Part shown: piece by piece, positions 52,870 to 61,441 of the stretch
Position numbering within the stretch: the stretch's first letter is position 1
How the letters are laid out: every line of letters begins with the position of its first letter
Source of the DNA: PALSA-1006 sp964571195
Lineage (GTDB): Bacteria > Pseudomonadota > Gammaproteobacteria > Burkholderiales > Gallionellaceae
Reading direction: 5' to 3'
NCBI GenBank assembly: GCA_964571195.1
Contig: CAZNAD010000006.1
Location: 71,627 to 135,626 of the forward strand
DNA length: 64,000 bases
Notes under the pieces: model-generated
Database searches by the model: none
Seen by the model: the letters and a program-made list of their open reading frames with translations, nothing else
Told to the model about the DNA's origin: nothing
Made by a program: the position numbers and the translations under genes

Positions 52870-55497
52870 TTAAAAATCATTCTCTATTGGCAATCCTTCC
52901 AGATTTTCATTGTCCGCCGCTGAGGGCGGTGATGCCTTCGAGTTAGCTGCGACAACACGCCATGCCGCACGCCCGTCCGCAGAGGCTTTCTCAAACATGT
53001 AGCCAGCGACAACACGTCCTGCATTCCTTTTAAGTAACCACCCGAGTTTTGAACGGTTGATCTCACCACGCTCCTCAATCGGAAATTCACGCATGGCATC
53101 CAGCAAGTCCGGTCCATTTAGCTGCCCTTCTATTGCATATCCAACTGCTTTGCGCACAGTCGTTGGGGTAGAGCCGAATGCAGATTTCCATGCTGACATT
53201 AACCCATGCAAAGTCGCTGCATCAGGGTCCTGCTTCACTTGCTCCAGTAGAGACGTTGCAGGATCAGCATGACCTAGCCACATCAATGGATAGCGGCAAT
53301 AGTCAGACCATGAGCCGCTAAAGGTGACAATGCTCTCGGTATTTGTACGGGGTGAACCGGCTTTGCGCCATGCCAGAATGATTGTCAGTACCGCCGCGAC
53401 ATATTCCGCACGATTGTTACGTACCTTGCTAACCGGCTGGCCCTTATAAGACATGGTGGCAGGCGTGGCACAACGCGGATCAACATGGATCGTCAAAACA
53501 CGACGCAACAGATCACGCACCGGCCCCACGTTATTACCCGATCCGAGAAACAATGTACGCGTGCTGACTGTGGCCGTCTTACTCACTCCCAAGATGCGAT
53601 CAGTGATTTTGTCCGCCGTTAACATGCGCTTGATCGTTCCGTGAGGGATCCAATCAGTATCCATATCATCGAATTCGATTACAGCCGGATTCGTAAGAAG
53701 CAAGGACAGAATGACCTTGGTCGCCTCTTCCGATGTGGTTGGATAGCTCACTTTTGCATTACCGCCGGGCCCTGCAAACGCCCCAATCAGTTCACACAGA
53801 AACGTCTTCCCGCTGCCGAACACAGGGGCGTGCACATGAAACGCCGGAGCATAAGCAAGCGTCGGACGTACCACGGCTGTAAGAATGGCAGCGAGTGCAG
53901 CAGCCTTGTCCGTGGGAGATACGAAGTGGAACTCTTCCAGTAACACCTCCAACTTACTTAGTGCTGCCTGTGCCGCTTCCTTTGTGGGTTCAGGGATGAC
54001 AAACTGGGACGCATCGAACACCCCGAACAATTGAGATGAGGCGTCATAACCCTGATGCGTTATGAGTTCTCCGTCGGACTCGCGGAAATACGGTTGCCTT
54101 ACCACCCCCGCCAACACGGGGAGGTGGTTATAGGTATGAGCATCGAACAGAATCCCAACGTGACGTGCGGGTGGGTCACACGGTATCCAATCCTTTACAC
54201 GCCCATCATATTTCTCCCATGCAGCAGCTTGCGAAAGTTCATTTGTTAATGCCTGTGCGCTGGTTGGCTGGATGTTGGGGTCTCCGGTGACAGGATTGGT
54301 GGTGACAGACACAATCAGGCCGCCGTACTGAAAATGGTGCCCACGCGCCGCCAACACTTTCTCTGCTGCATTGACCACACGATTCAACTCTCCCTCAACC
54401 ACGCGAATGACGGGTTTGTTCCGCAATATTGCGATGGGCAATTCCAAGTGTTCCGCGAGTTGCTTGATGCGGTACTTGTCGCCATGAGAGTGCTGGCAGC
54501 GATACCCACCGATCGGATGAAGTTCACCAGGTTCAAAGTAGGCAGACCCACCGTCTATCCCATCGGTATGCTCATGCACCCAAGGGCAAGTGATGTCGTG
54601 CTTACCGGAGCCCAGCGGCGTCTTATACAGTCCGTGTTTTTTCAGGGCGGCGATAACGGGGTTCACTTCCGCCATTGGCTTGAATATGTCGTCGGTTTCC
54701 GTTACTACCAAGCGTGACTTTCCCTTGCCACCCACAGCCTCCATCGTGGCTGTTTTTCTCGGGTCAAAATTCAGTTCCAAGCCATCCACAATTTCCTGAA
54801 CCGAGTATCGTGCATTAGGATCAAACACAGCAAGGCGACATTTGAATGGCGAGCCATCTGCATTCGTATGTTTATCCTTGCCATTGACTGCAACGGGTAA
54901 GCGCGCCCAACGTGTCGATGGTCCAGATGCACCTTTGTCACACAAACTTGCTGCAATGATTGCAGCAAGCAATCGGGCCGCCTCCTTTTCGTCGGATATC
55001 GGAGTGGCAAAAATAATGCCTCCCTGATAATTGCCCGGACTTGTCTCGATAAGCCATGACAGCTTGAAACCCTTAAAACGATCTAGCGGTACTTTTGTGC
55101 CAATGTCATCCAGCATTACGAAATGACAGGCAGAAAAGTTCTCCTTCCGCGCTTTCAGCGAACCATCGTTATCACGCTTAAAGCTTGAACAGTTGACGTA
55201 ATTGTTATGTGCACCCGATAGTTCTGCGACCGCTTTATCAGCAGGTTTGGCGACCCATCCGCCACTCGTTGGGTCCCCTGATTTTGAACAAACCGCTGCA
55301 TGGGTACCGTCGGGAAGTTTTCCGTCGAATACCAACGACACAAAATCAGCGTTAGAAACAGTAGAAAGATTTTCCTCTGCTAATTTGATCTGAGGTGCAT
55401 TTGAAACATTGGGTGACGATGTTTCCAGTTGTGCTTTGTTAAGACGGGGAATCTTTAATGCAGATGCTGTAACAGTGCTACTTAATTTGATAACCAT
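52870..55497 (-). CDS. Island replication protein: RepB-type primase with C-terminal helicase-like ATPase
   Basis: An 875-residue protein. Residues about 115-250 resemble a RepB/PrimPol-type primase domain, with MLDDIGTKVPLDRFKG, WLIETSPGNYQGG and TRWARLPVAVNGK. The second half is a P-loop ATPase with Walker A FGSGKTFLCEL near residue 560 and IEFDDMDTDW as Walker B, similar to DUF927/D5-like helicases of integrative elements. It probably starts replication of the excised island. Weak AAGGGA precedes the ATG. The gene is bracketed by a 60-bp inverted repeat. Confidence 0.85.
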   Translation of the reverse strand: MVIKLSSTVTASALKIPRLNKAQLETSSPNVSNAPQIKLAEENLSTVSNADFVSLVFDGKLPDGTHAAVCSKSGDPTSGGWVAKPADKAVAELSGAHNNYVNCSSFKRDNDGSLKARKENFSACHFVMLDDIGTKVPLDRFKGFKLSWLIETSPGNYQGGIIFATPISDEKEAARLLAAIIAASLCDKGASGPSTRWARLPVAVNGKDKHTNADGSPFKCRLAVFDPNARYSVQEIVDGLELNFDPRKTATMEAVGGKGKSRLVVTETDDIFKPMAEVNPVIAALKKHGLYKTPLGSGKHDITCPWVHEHTDGIDGGSAYFEPGELHPIGGYRCQHSHGDKYRIKQLAEHLELPIAILRNKPVIRVVEGELNRVVNAAEKVLAARGHHFQYGGLIVSVTTNPVTGDPNIQPTSAQALTNELSQAAAWEKYDGRVKDWIPCDPPARHVGILFDAHTYNHLPVLAGVVRQPYFRESDGELITHQGYDASSQLFGVFDASQFVIPEPTKEAAQAALSKLEVLLEEFHFVSPTDKAAALAAILTAVVRPTLAYAPAFHVHAPVFGSGKTFLCELIGAFAGPGGNAKVSYPTTSEEATKVILSLLLTNPAVIEFDDMDTDWIPHGTIKRMLTADKITDRILGVSKTATVSTRTLFLGSGNNVGPVRDLLRRVLTIHVDPRCATPATMSYKGQPVSKVRNNRAEYVAAVLTIILAWRKAGSPRTNTESIVTFSGSWSDYCRYPLMWLGHADPATSLLEQVKQDPDAATLHGLMSAWKSAFGSTPTTVRKAVGYAIEGQLNGPDLLDAMREFPIEERGEINRSKLGWLLKRNAGRVVAGYMFEKASADGRAAWRVVAANSKASPPSAADNENLEGLPIENDF

Positions 55498-56036
55498 TTA
55501 ATGCATCCCTTATGCAGGAAGCATCAGCTCAGAAGATAGGAAGCGATAAGGGAGCGGACGCGGAAAGCCTTAGCGATTCCGTCCAACCCAAGAACAAGGG
55601 CGAGTATCTAGAGGGTACGAGGATTATCAAACATCATCGCTTTTTGGATGGACCGCGATGTACCTGATATTCCAAGCGTTGAATGCGCCTGCGATAAAGA
55701 TGTTCGGAGCATTCAACATTATATTTTTCTTCATACAAACACGTTTATCGCCCGTGTGTATTCTCATTTCGCGATGTCGCAGTCGGGGAGCTGAGCAACT
55801 GTACCTGAGTCGCATTTGGAGACATGCGACGCGCATTCTATAGAAAATAATAATTGCATCAAGCAATATTTTCAGCAACCCACATCCAAACTTATACGCC
55901 GCGACCGCACCACGTATTTCGCTTCCCTCCGCCCCCCCGAAAGGGGGGAAAGGTGGAGATTCCGGTGCTGCGGCATTGGGCACCACCTTCACCGCCTTTA
56001 CCGGCTCATTTTCGCCACCCCGTGAAAAAATCGCAC
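55498..56036. other. Noncoding region upstream of the primase gene
   Basis: The 539 bases hold the right arm of the inverted repeat (55945-56005), a C-run/G-run hairpin (55932-55948) and short frames of 35 to 121 codons without ribosome sites. The position between primase and klcA, together with the repeats, makes it the best candidate for a replication origin or control region of the island. Confidence 0.6.
55945..56005. repeat. Inverted repeat, right arm, flanking the primase gene
   Basis: Sixty-one bases that are the reverse complement of 52751-52810 with three mismatches and a one-base gap. The arm contains GGTGCTGCGGCATTGGGCACC, able to form a small internal hairpin (GGTGC/GCACC). The arms are about 3.1 kb apart. 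Confidence 0.9.
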
Positions 56037-56444
56037 TCAGTCGATCGCCCTGAGTATCGATGCAGCCTCCGCGTGGCCAAACATGAATTCACGCAGCAAG
56101 TGGTATTGCTCGGCACACACCTCAGAGAATCTCGGAACGCGCTCGAATGACAACATGCTATAGGCGTAGAGACAGCACACAATACCCAGTGAATCAGCAG
56201 ATAGCTCGACCTCATTACTGTTCGGACAGTGCAAGTTGAAGCGGCTATCAATGTTCGGAGCCATGTAGAAGCCCCCGTTACTCAGTGCATAGAACGACCA
56301 ATACCCACCGTTGTACTCCACGGCCATGTGCGCCGCATCGAACACCGTAGGCTCCAATCTCAGCGGGAAGTAAGTGCTGAATAGGTCAGCTGTATGTTGA
56401 ATGCGAAGATCGTCAGGAATGAGAACAGCAGATATGGAACACAT
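56037..56444 (-). CDS. klcA: Antirestriction protein (KlcA/ArdB family)
   Basis: A 135-residue protein. The diagnostic block EYNGGYWSFYALSNGGFYMAP, LSADSLGIVCCLYAYS and QYHLLREFMFGHAEAASI match KlcA/ArdB. These proteins protect incoming mobile DNA from type I restriction without DNA mimicry. ATG 56444 is preferred because AGGAG lies eight bases before it; an ATG two codons upstream would be too close. Its presence supports the view that the island transfers between cells. Confidence 0.93.
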   Translation of the reverse strand: MCSISAVLIPDDLRIQHTADLFSTYFPLRLEPTVFDAAHMAVEYNGGYWSFYALSNGGFYMAPNIDSRFNLHCPNSNEVELSADSLGIVCCLYAYSMLSFERVPRFSEVCAEQYHLLREFMFGHAEAASILRAID

Positions 56445-56578
56445 GGACATTTCTCCTATTTGAATTTCCCGATCCAAACACCAGACGAACGGATACCTCC
56501 GCAGTATTCGGAGACAGATGTCATTCGAGGTGTTGGATCAGGAACGGGTGAGGGATGCAGGCATGGGAAACAGCAGAA

Positions 56579-56722
56579 TCAATCGTAGTCGCCGATCTCA
56601 TCTGCACTGATTCCCGCCATCAGACAGGCTTGGGCTGTTACCGCATCGGCAAAGGAATCCTCAGAAATATCCCAAGCAGCAACGGTATCAACTGCGTCGA
56701 TTAAATAGTTTTGGTAACTCAT
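56579..56722 (-). CDS. Small acidic protein (47 residues)
   Basis: A 47-residue frame starting MSYQNYLIDAVDTVAAWDIS and ending ISADEIGDYD. AAAGGAG lies eight bases before the ATG. It is acidic and probably helical. It overlaps the following small membrane gene by 35 bases in another frame and lies upstream of klcA. Its family is unknown, but the strong ribosome site and overlap support expression. Confidence 0.65.
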   Translation of the reverse strand: MSYQNYLIDAVDTVAAWDISEDSFADAVTAQACLMAGISADEIGDYD

Positions 56723-56897
56723 GTTTATGACTCCTTTTGTAGTAGACAAAATAGAAAACAGCTCCGACGACCAGAAACAACACGAACAACAGGGGGTGAA
56801 CCAAAGACAACAGCGTTAGGCCAGCGATGCCTGTGAGCCGCGTACTCTTGAAAGCAATACACAGCAGGCCAATGACGACGAGCGTAAAAACGAACAT
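56688..56897 (-). CDS. Small two-helix membrane protein
   Basis: A 69-residue protein with two hydrophobic helices (VFTLVVIGLLCIAF and VHPLLFVLFLVVGAVFYFVY) and a basic C-terminus (KRSHKHELPK). AAGGAG lies five bases before the ATG. It overlaps the 47-residue gene. Function is unknown. Confidence 0.65.
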   Translation of the reverse strand: MFVFTLVVIGLLCIAFKSTRLTGIAGLTLLSLVHPLLFVLFLVVGAVFYFVYYKRSHKHELPKLFNRRS

Positions 56898-57079
56898 GGA
56901 GACTCCTTATGGCTAAGGGCGAATCAGAGGGGCAATGCGAAGGGGAGCGGGGGATAAAACGAAGCGCTACGAAGGGCGTAAAATCGGTGTCAGGTTCGTC
57001 ATTAGCCCGGTATTAAAAAACAGCCCTTAAGACAGCCTTGCACAACAAGGACTTGTAACGACCGAGCTGCGGATAGTTA

Positions 57080-57586
57080 CTACAGGGGAGAGTTTTCTAC
57101 CTCTAATGCATCCGCCTTTTTGCCATTACCAGCCTTCTTAATGACGGACTTCTTCGGCGGTTTGGCATCAGGATCGAGTGCAATATCGGAATCCAAAAGC
57201 ATCTTCATCTCCGCGACAAAGGGAGCCGGATCAACCCCCACAAATGACCGATCCCGCTCTGTCGATTCGGCCACCAGATTCTCTGCAAGCAGACAGGCCA
57301 ACAAGAATGCCCAGTTGTTGGATGAACGCCCGACATAGAGCGGTGACAGATTGACCGAAGTAATGATCTGCGTCTTGCTGAGTGCCTCGGCAATGCGCGC
57401 AAAGGTGATCCACTCGTTGCTGAAATAGCCACTACTGGAATTCCCATACACACGAAACAACAAGTCCTCTGTGGTGCATCCAATGTGATACGTCAGCTTC
57501 GACTTGCCGCTGATCGAATCGCACTGGCCTACCTTCAAGATGCGGATGAGAGATTCGTTTTGAACAACTTCTTTGGATTGAGTCAT
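57080..57586 (-). CDS. Conserved island protein of unknown function
   Basis: A 168-residue soluble protein. An N-terminal strand-rich part (LIRILKVGQCDSISGKSKLT) leads to FRVYGNSSSGYFSNEWITF and a helical second half, and the C-terminus is basic (PPKKSVIKKAGNGKKAD). AGGAG stands eight bases before the ATG. I do not know the family; similar genes accompany integrative elements and plasmids, and a DNA-related role is possible from the basic tail. Confidence 0.65.
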   Translation of the reverse strand: MTQSKEVVQNESLIRILKVGQCDSISGKSKLTYHIGCTTEDLLFRVYGNSSSGYFSNEWITFARIAEALSKTQIITSVNLSPLYVGRSSNNWAFLLACLLAENLVAESTERDRSFVGVDPAPFVAEMKMLLDSDIALDPDAKPPKKSVIKKAGNGKKADALEVENSPL

Positions 57587-57764
57587 GGTGAGGCTCCTGG
57601 ATGAATGGATGGGTTAATGCAAGGGCGCTTCATATAAGATGCCCAAAACGCCGCAACGTTGGGATGCATCGAGCAAACTGAAGAGCATGAAGGCGAGCGT
57701 ATTCATCCGCTTATTCTGGGATAACGCCCAAGACGGGACGGATGGGGAAGTAAGGGCAGGGGAA

Positions 57765-58268
57765 TCAATTCCCGTTCCAATAGCGATCCGTCTCAGCAAT
57801 ATGCTCAGGAACCCTTGCGGCTTGCCAAAGGTGCTTGGGCACAAAGAACGTATTGCCTCCCGCATCGTTCCAACACAGCAGGAACAAAGCCCATTCAGCA
57901 CTGCCATCTTGCTGGTGCAGGTATTTGCATTGATCCCATGACATGACCTGATCCGTCACATCCGGCCAGCGATTGCCATGAGCCTTGGCAAAGGCCATGT
58001 CCATGCCCACCACCTGCTTGAGATCAACTTCCGATTGGCAGACATACACCTCGCCTCCCAGCATCCCGTTGTAGGCTTCTGCCGCCACCTCCTGATGCCG
58101 TAACCAGTCAAGGTCGCTCTGGGTGATGTCGAATGCTTCCTCGATATGCCGATTGGGGCGAGGGCAGGTATTGAGCAGTAACAGGGCTTGCTCTTGCAGC
58201 AGACGCAGGGGATGCTGACCTTGCTGAAACAAGCTGTAGGCGTGTGCGAAATTCTCAATGACGACCAT
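57765..58268 (-). CDS. Unknown island protein, full-length paralog
   Basis: A 167-residue protein. The C-terminal 115 residues contain YNGMLGGEVYVCQSE, VVGMDMAFAKAHG, VTDQVMSWDQC, WALFLLCWNDAGG and PKHLWQAARVPEH, and these are repeated with about 65-70% identity by eye in the gene at 62522. The first 50 residues are helical with a Cys (LLLLNTCPR). AGGAG lies nine bases upstream of the ATG. The family is not known to me; the conserved Trp and Cys residues suggest a compact fold. It overlaps the small membrane gene upstream by 14 bases. Confidence 0.7.
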   Translation of the reverse strand: MVVIENFAHAYSLFQQGQHPLRLLQEQALLLLNTCPRPNRHIEEAFDITQSDLDWLRHQEVAAEAYNGMLGGEVYVCQSEVDLKQVVGMDMAFAKAHGNRWPDVTDQVMSWDQCKYLHQQDGSAEWALFLLCWNDAGGNTFFVPKHLWQAARVPEHIAETDRYWNGN

Positions 58269-58437
58269 AGTGATTTCTCCTGAAGAATTGAGACAGAACG
58301 AAATAGCCCACCGAGACCAGCAGCAGCGAGAGAAGAGCTTTTAGGGCAACGGACAACACGGCCACCTTGACTGACAATGCACCGAGCAGAACGAACGCAA
58401 TACCGACTGCTGCCACGACAAGAAAGATCCAGATCAT
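58255..58437 (-). CDS. Small hydrophobic protein
   Basis: A 60-residue protein starting MIWIFLVVAAVGIAFVLLGA with two membrane helices and a basic end (RRNHYGRH). ATG 58437 follows GGAGG by six bases; an upstream ATG at 58449 lies before that site. Its 3' end overlaps the next gene by 14 bases. A very short frame at 59656-59712 begins with nearly the same residues. Confidence 0.6.
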   Translation of the reverse strand: MIWIFLVVAAVGIAFVLLGALSVKVAVLSVALKALLSLLLVSVGYFVLSQFFRRNHYGRH

Positions 58438-58470
58438 GTTTACCTCCATCGAGTTGAGCTACAGAAAAGC

Positions 58471-58502
58471 AAAGCGCCCATCAGATAACCAATGGGCGCT
58501 TT
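58471..58502 (-). terminator. Terminator-like hairpin
   Basis: AAAGCGCCCAT pairs with ATGGGCGCTTT over 11 bp with a ten-base loop. On the minus strand it follows the gene at 58586-58882, and GCTTTTCTG comes after the stem. Confidence 0.75.
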
Positions 58503-58585
58503 GAGTGGGGGGCAACGCTGTCAGATTTATCGACCCCATCAGCCTTGCGGAAGAGTCTTGTTGGGAAGAGGGGGCTACAGGGGGT

Positions 58586-58882
58586 TCATCCTCCGAAGAT
58601 CAGATACGGCAAGATGAAGGCAATGAGGATGAATGCCCATACCCCTGTAAACACAGCCACACCAGCTGAGATCAAGAAATGTCGGAACAGATACCTCACC
58701 GAATCTACAAATCCCATCGTAGGCATTGCATCAAGTGCGTAATTCAAACCTGTGCGGTCTGATGCACCCCATTTGAATACATCGACTGCTGACTTTGATG
58801 CTGCTCTTCCGGTGATCCTTGCAGCTGAATATCCGGCGGAGGTGAGGTTTCGCATTGCGCGATTGCGGTAGGGCTTTGGCAT
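58586..58882 (-). CDS. Small membrane protein
   Basis: A 98-residue protein. ATG 58882 follows AAGGAG. A basic, Ala-rich N-terminus (MPKPYRNRAMRNLTSAGYSA) is followed by GLNYALDAMPTMG and two membrane helices near the C-terminus (LISAGVAVFTGVWAFILIAFI). Function is unknown. It lies between two terminator-like hairpins, so it is probably transcribed alone. Confidence 0.6.
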   Translation of the reverse strand: MPKPYRNRAMRNLTSAGYSAARITGRAASKSAVDVFKWGASDRTGLNYALDAMPTMGFVDSVRYLFRHFLISAGVAVFTGVWAFILIAFILPYLIFGG

Positions 58883-58922
58883 GGATAGCTCCTTAGGGTG
58901 GAGAGATAGGTAGGAGATACAA

Positions 58923-58952
58923 AAACGCCCCAAGTCACAGAGACATGAGGCG
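58923..58952 (-). terminator. Rho-independent terminator of the lipoprotein gene
   Basis: On the minus strand CGCCTCA pairs with TTGGGGCG (seven pairs, one G-U), and TTTTTGT follows. It lies about 80 bases downstream of the lipoprotein stop at 59033. Confidence 0.6.
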
Positions 58953-59032
58953 CGAGGTATTGAACAGGAGATGTTCTTGTAGAGACTAAATTACAGTCGT
59001 AGATTCGAGAGTTTTATGAAACCCCTTTCAAC

Positions 59033-59461
59033 CTACTTCACCAATGCATAATGCCATTCTTTCCTTGACTCATAATCCCCATCATCTAAGCGCAAAATTA
59101 CCGACTTACCCTTTTGTTGGGCAATCATGAAAACCATCCTTTTTCTCCCTGTATAGCCTCCGAAGCGATTCTTGGCATTTATTTCACAAATCCCTAAGTA
59201 TCCGAAAATTAGATTGTCAAAATACTGAGCTGCCCATCCTTTAGCGGGTTCCATGCATTCATACGTCGCACTACTAGGGTCAATAAGTACGCGAGACATT
59301 AGATTCTCAACGTTCGCAGTAAACAACTCTTGAGAAACGGGCTCCCCATAGTAGGCCGAATTAATTTCGGCTTGATTTGGCTGTATACCAGCGCACGCCG
59401 TCAAAATTAAGCTACCGCACAGAAGCAAAAGATGGTTTTGAATTTTCTTTGTAAAAAGCAT
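59033..59461 (-). CDS. Predicted lipoprotein of unknown function
   Basis: A 142-residue protein with a lipoprotein signal (LLLLCGSLILTAC, Cys near residue 23). The mature part contains two Cys (ATYECMEP, YLGICEIN) that could form a disulfide, and a strand-rich end (KSVILRLDDGDYESRKEW). AAGGAGAACTAA lies before the ATG. I do not recognise the family. It is divergent from the WYL gene. Confidence 0.65.
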   Translation of the reverse strand: MLFTKKIQNHLLLLCGSLILTACAGIQPNQAEINSAYYGEPVSQELFTANVENLMSRVLIDPSSATYECMEPAKGWAAQYFDNLIFGYLGICEINAKNRFGGYTGRKRMVFMIAQQKGKSVILRLDDGDYESRKEWHYALVK

Positions 59462-59655
59462 TTAGTTCTCCTTGTTCTCTGATTGATTGAAATTAATCAC
59501 CAATAAATTTCCGCCCCCAGAATCGAGAATGGAACATTTACTTCGTTTTTCCACTTAGTATTTATTTTTCCAAAATACATACACTGCGGCTGCCAGTAGT
59601 AGAGCAAAAATGAAATTGAAAGCCGTCGTAATAATTTGAATCCAACAGACATTGC

Positions 59656-59712
59656 TCAAATCTTTGCATAGGTAATACCGAGTACAACTAATGTAATGAA
59701 TATCCAGATCAT
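59656..59712 (-). CDS. Very short hydrophobic peptide (18 residues)
   Basis: The frame encodes MIWIFITLVVLGITYAKI. AGGAG is seven bases before the ATG. The first residues match the small membrane protein at 58255-58437 (MIWIF...G.). It may be a frameshifted relic of a duplicate, or a functional small membrane peptide. Confidence 0.35.
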   Translation of the reverse strand: MIWIFITLVVLGITYAKI

Positions 59713-59887
59713 TGCGTTTCTCCTATCGAGAGAAATAAAGCGTGTTTGGCTTGCCCAACGCGGAGGAAGGAGATTCGACATCTGCGCGGACAAGTTAAGA
59801 AAAGTCTAAACAGAGGGGACGACAGGACATGTCGTTTTAAGAACGATGAATTGAATTGCTTACGAAATATTTTTAACTCGTGATATA

Positions 59888-59902
59888 CGACAGCACCTGT
59901 CG
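59888..59902. promoter_or_regulatory. Candidate operator of the WYL regulator
   Basis: CGACAG-CAC-CTGTCG is a perfect 6-bp inverted repeat 50 bases before the WYL start codon. WYL regulators with HTH domains commonly repress their own genes through palindromes like this, so it is a reasonable autoregulatory site. Confidence 0.4.
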
Positions 59903-59952
59903 CTCAGAGTATTTAACATGATGGTACATTATGAATTCAGGTGAGGAGGAAT

Positions 59953-60858
59953 ATGAATACGAACAATCATGACACGTTGGTTTACCGACTCTCCATGATG
60001 CTAGTAAAACTCAATCAAGGTGAGAAACTTGACCCGCAATCGCTTGCTGATGAGTTTGGCGTTAATCTACGTACGATTCAGCGTGACCTCAACGAGCGTT
60101 TTGCTTATCTTCCGTTAGAAAAATCTAACGGGCGCTATCACCTCGATCCGATATTTTTGGGTAAGCTCACTACTCGTGATGTGGAACGCTTTGCCTGCTT
60201 AGCAGGTGTACGCGGATTATTTCCCTCGCTGTCAGACGATTTTCTTCGCGATATTTTTGACACGAAAATTCAATCTGCTTTGCTCATCAAAGGACACAAC
60301 TACGAAAATCTTGCTGGAAAAGAAAATGTGTTTCGGCAATTGGAGCAAGCGATCATCTCGCGCCATCACATCAGCTTTGATTACCTACGCGATGGCGTAA
60401 TCAAGGCATATTCGTTGATCTCGCCATTCAAGCTGATGAACCACAAGGGGATATGGTATGTCGCCGCACTCGATGGTGAAAAACTCAAAACCTTTTCGTT
60501 CAGCAAAATCGAATCCTTACGTGTGCTAGACACTCAATTTTCTCCCAATACGAGCGTCGAAAAAACACTGGCTGAAGATGATGGCATCTGGCTAGGTGAA
60601 GAAAAGAGAGAGATTGTTCTTAAAATAGACCGCGAGGTTGCTAGTTACTTTAAGCGCCGCAAACTCATTGCCAATCAGGTCATTGAAAAAGAACTGGAAG
60701 ACGGCGGTATTATTGTTTCGGCAAAAGTGGGGCACATCAATCAAGTATTGCCTATTGTGCGCTATTGGATTCCGCATATCCGCATCATCAGTCCAGAAGG
60801 CTTACAGGATGAACTCGAGCAAGTTCTTCGTGGTTACGTTGATCGACTATCAAACTAG
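59953..60858 (+). CDS. WYL-domain transcriptional regulator
   Basis: A 301-residue protein. ATG 59953 is chosen because GAGGAGG lies just before it. The N-terminal winged helix (LDPQSLADEFGVNLRTIQRDL) is of DeoR/HTH_11 type; the middle is a WYL-like domain (FDYLRDGVIKAYSLISPFKL, GIWYVAALDG), and the end is a WCX-type part (RYWIPHIRIISPEGLQ). WYL regulators such as BrxR and CapW control phage-defence operons and may sense nucleic-acid ligands. It reads toward the lipoprotein and membrane genes at 60921-62416. Confidence 0.88.
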   Translation: MNTNNHDTLVYRLSMMLVKLNQGEKLDPQSLADEFGVNLRTIQRDLNERFAYLPLEKSNGRYHLDPIFLGKLTTRDVERFACLAGVRGLFPSLSDDFLRDIFDTKIQSALLIKGHNYENLAGKENVFRQLEQAIISRHHISFDYLRDGVIKAYSLISPFKLMNHKGIWYVAALDGEKLKTFSFSKIESLRVLDTQFSPNTSVEKTLAEDDGIWLGEEKREIVLKIDREVASYFKRRKLIANQVIEKELEDGGIIVSAKVGHINQVLPIVRYWIPHIRIISPEGLQDELEQVLRGYVDRLSN

Positions 60859-60920
60859 CTGAAGGCGCTGGATAATGAGCCGAGTGTGTACGCTAATTGA
60901 TTTAATTACCTAAATTGAGA

Positions 60921-61409
60921 ATGAATTACATTCCCCTTCTTTTGTGCGTAGCAGTTTTGACAGGGTGCGGAGACGACTCTGCAAATCCGATCCAGCCAGA
61001 TTCCTATAATGAAGTGGTAAGAAATTTTAAATCTGAAACAGTTAACGAGGTAAGTTTCGAGGCCGTTTCAGAGACCTTCATGCTCGGTAGTAATCACACG
61101 GATTTGCAGCGTGAAATAATGAGGAAGAAGTTAGTTGGGAGTGTAGTTAAGTGGAACCTTCCTGTTTATGAGATATCACTGACGGATGGAATATACAAGG
61201 TTAATACCAAAACTAATATATTGAACGGGAGTAAGAAGCCAATCCTTCCTGCTGTTGTTTATATCACACCGAAAAACGATGCTGAACGGCTTGCATTGGA
61301 AGCGTTGAAAACTAACGATGTAATTGCGTTTAAGGGCAGAGTTGCAGACATACTGTTCCGAACCGCAGTGATAATTAATCCAGCCGTGCTCGAAAAATAT
61401 CGTGATTAG
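60921..61409 (+). CDS. Predicted lipoprotein
   Basis: A 162-residue protein with a lipoprotein signal (LLLCVAVLTGC, Cys near residue 16). ATG 60921 lies after a TTG in frame and has no strong ribosome site. The mature part is soluble, ending with NDVIAFKGRVADILFRTAVIINP, which resembles an OB-like strand pattern. Unknown family. It lies 62 bases downstream of the WYL gene and before a membrane protein, so the three may be co-transcribed. Confidence 0.65.
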   Translation: MNYIPLLLCVAVLTGCGDDSANPIQPDSYNEVVRNFKSETVNEVSFEAVSETFMLGSNHTDLQREIMRKKLVGSVVKWNLPVYEISLTDGIYKVNTKTNILNGSKKPILPAVVYITPKNDAERLALEALKTNDVIAFKGRVADILFRTAVIINPAVLEKYRD

Positions 61410-61441
61410 TTAATGTGCAACACATTTAAAGGGGGGAAGTC

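Larger units (their letters stand above)
59462..59952. other. Region between lipoprotein and WYL genes
   Basis: These 491 bases contain one very short frame (59656-59712) with a good ribosome site, a palindrome at 59888-59902 just before the WYL gene, and otherwise no convincing gene. A second hydrophobic frame that ends ALLLAAAVYVFWKNKY (about 59560-59655) overlaps out of frame and lacks a good start. Confidence 0.55.

Noticed and set aside
55627..55992. 121-codon minus-strand frame
   Set aside because: It crosses the inverted-repeat arm and the C-run hairpin and has no ribosome site; I treat the region as noncoding.
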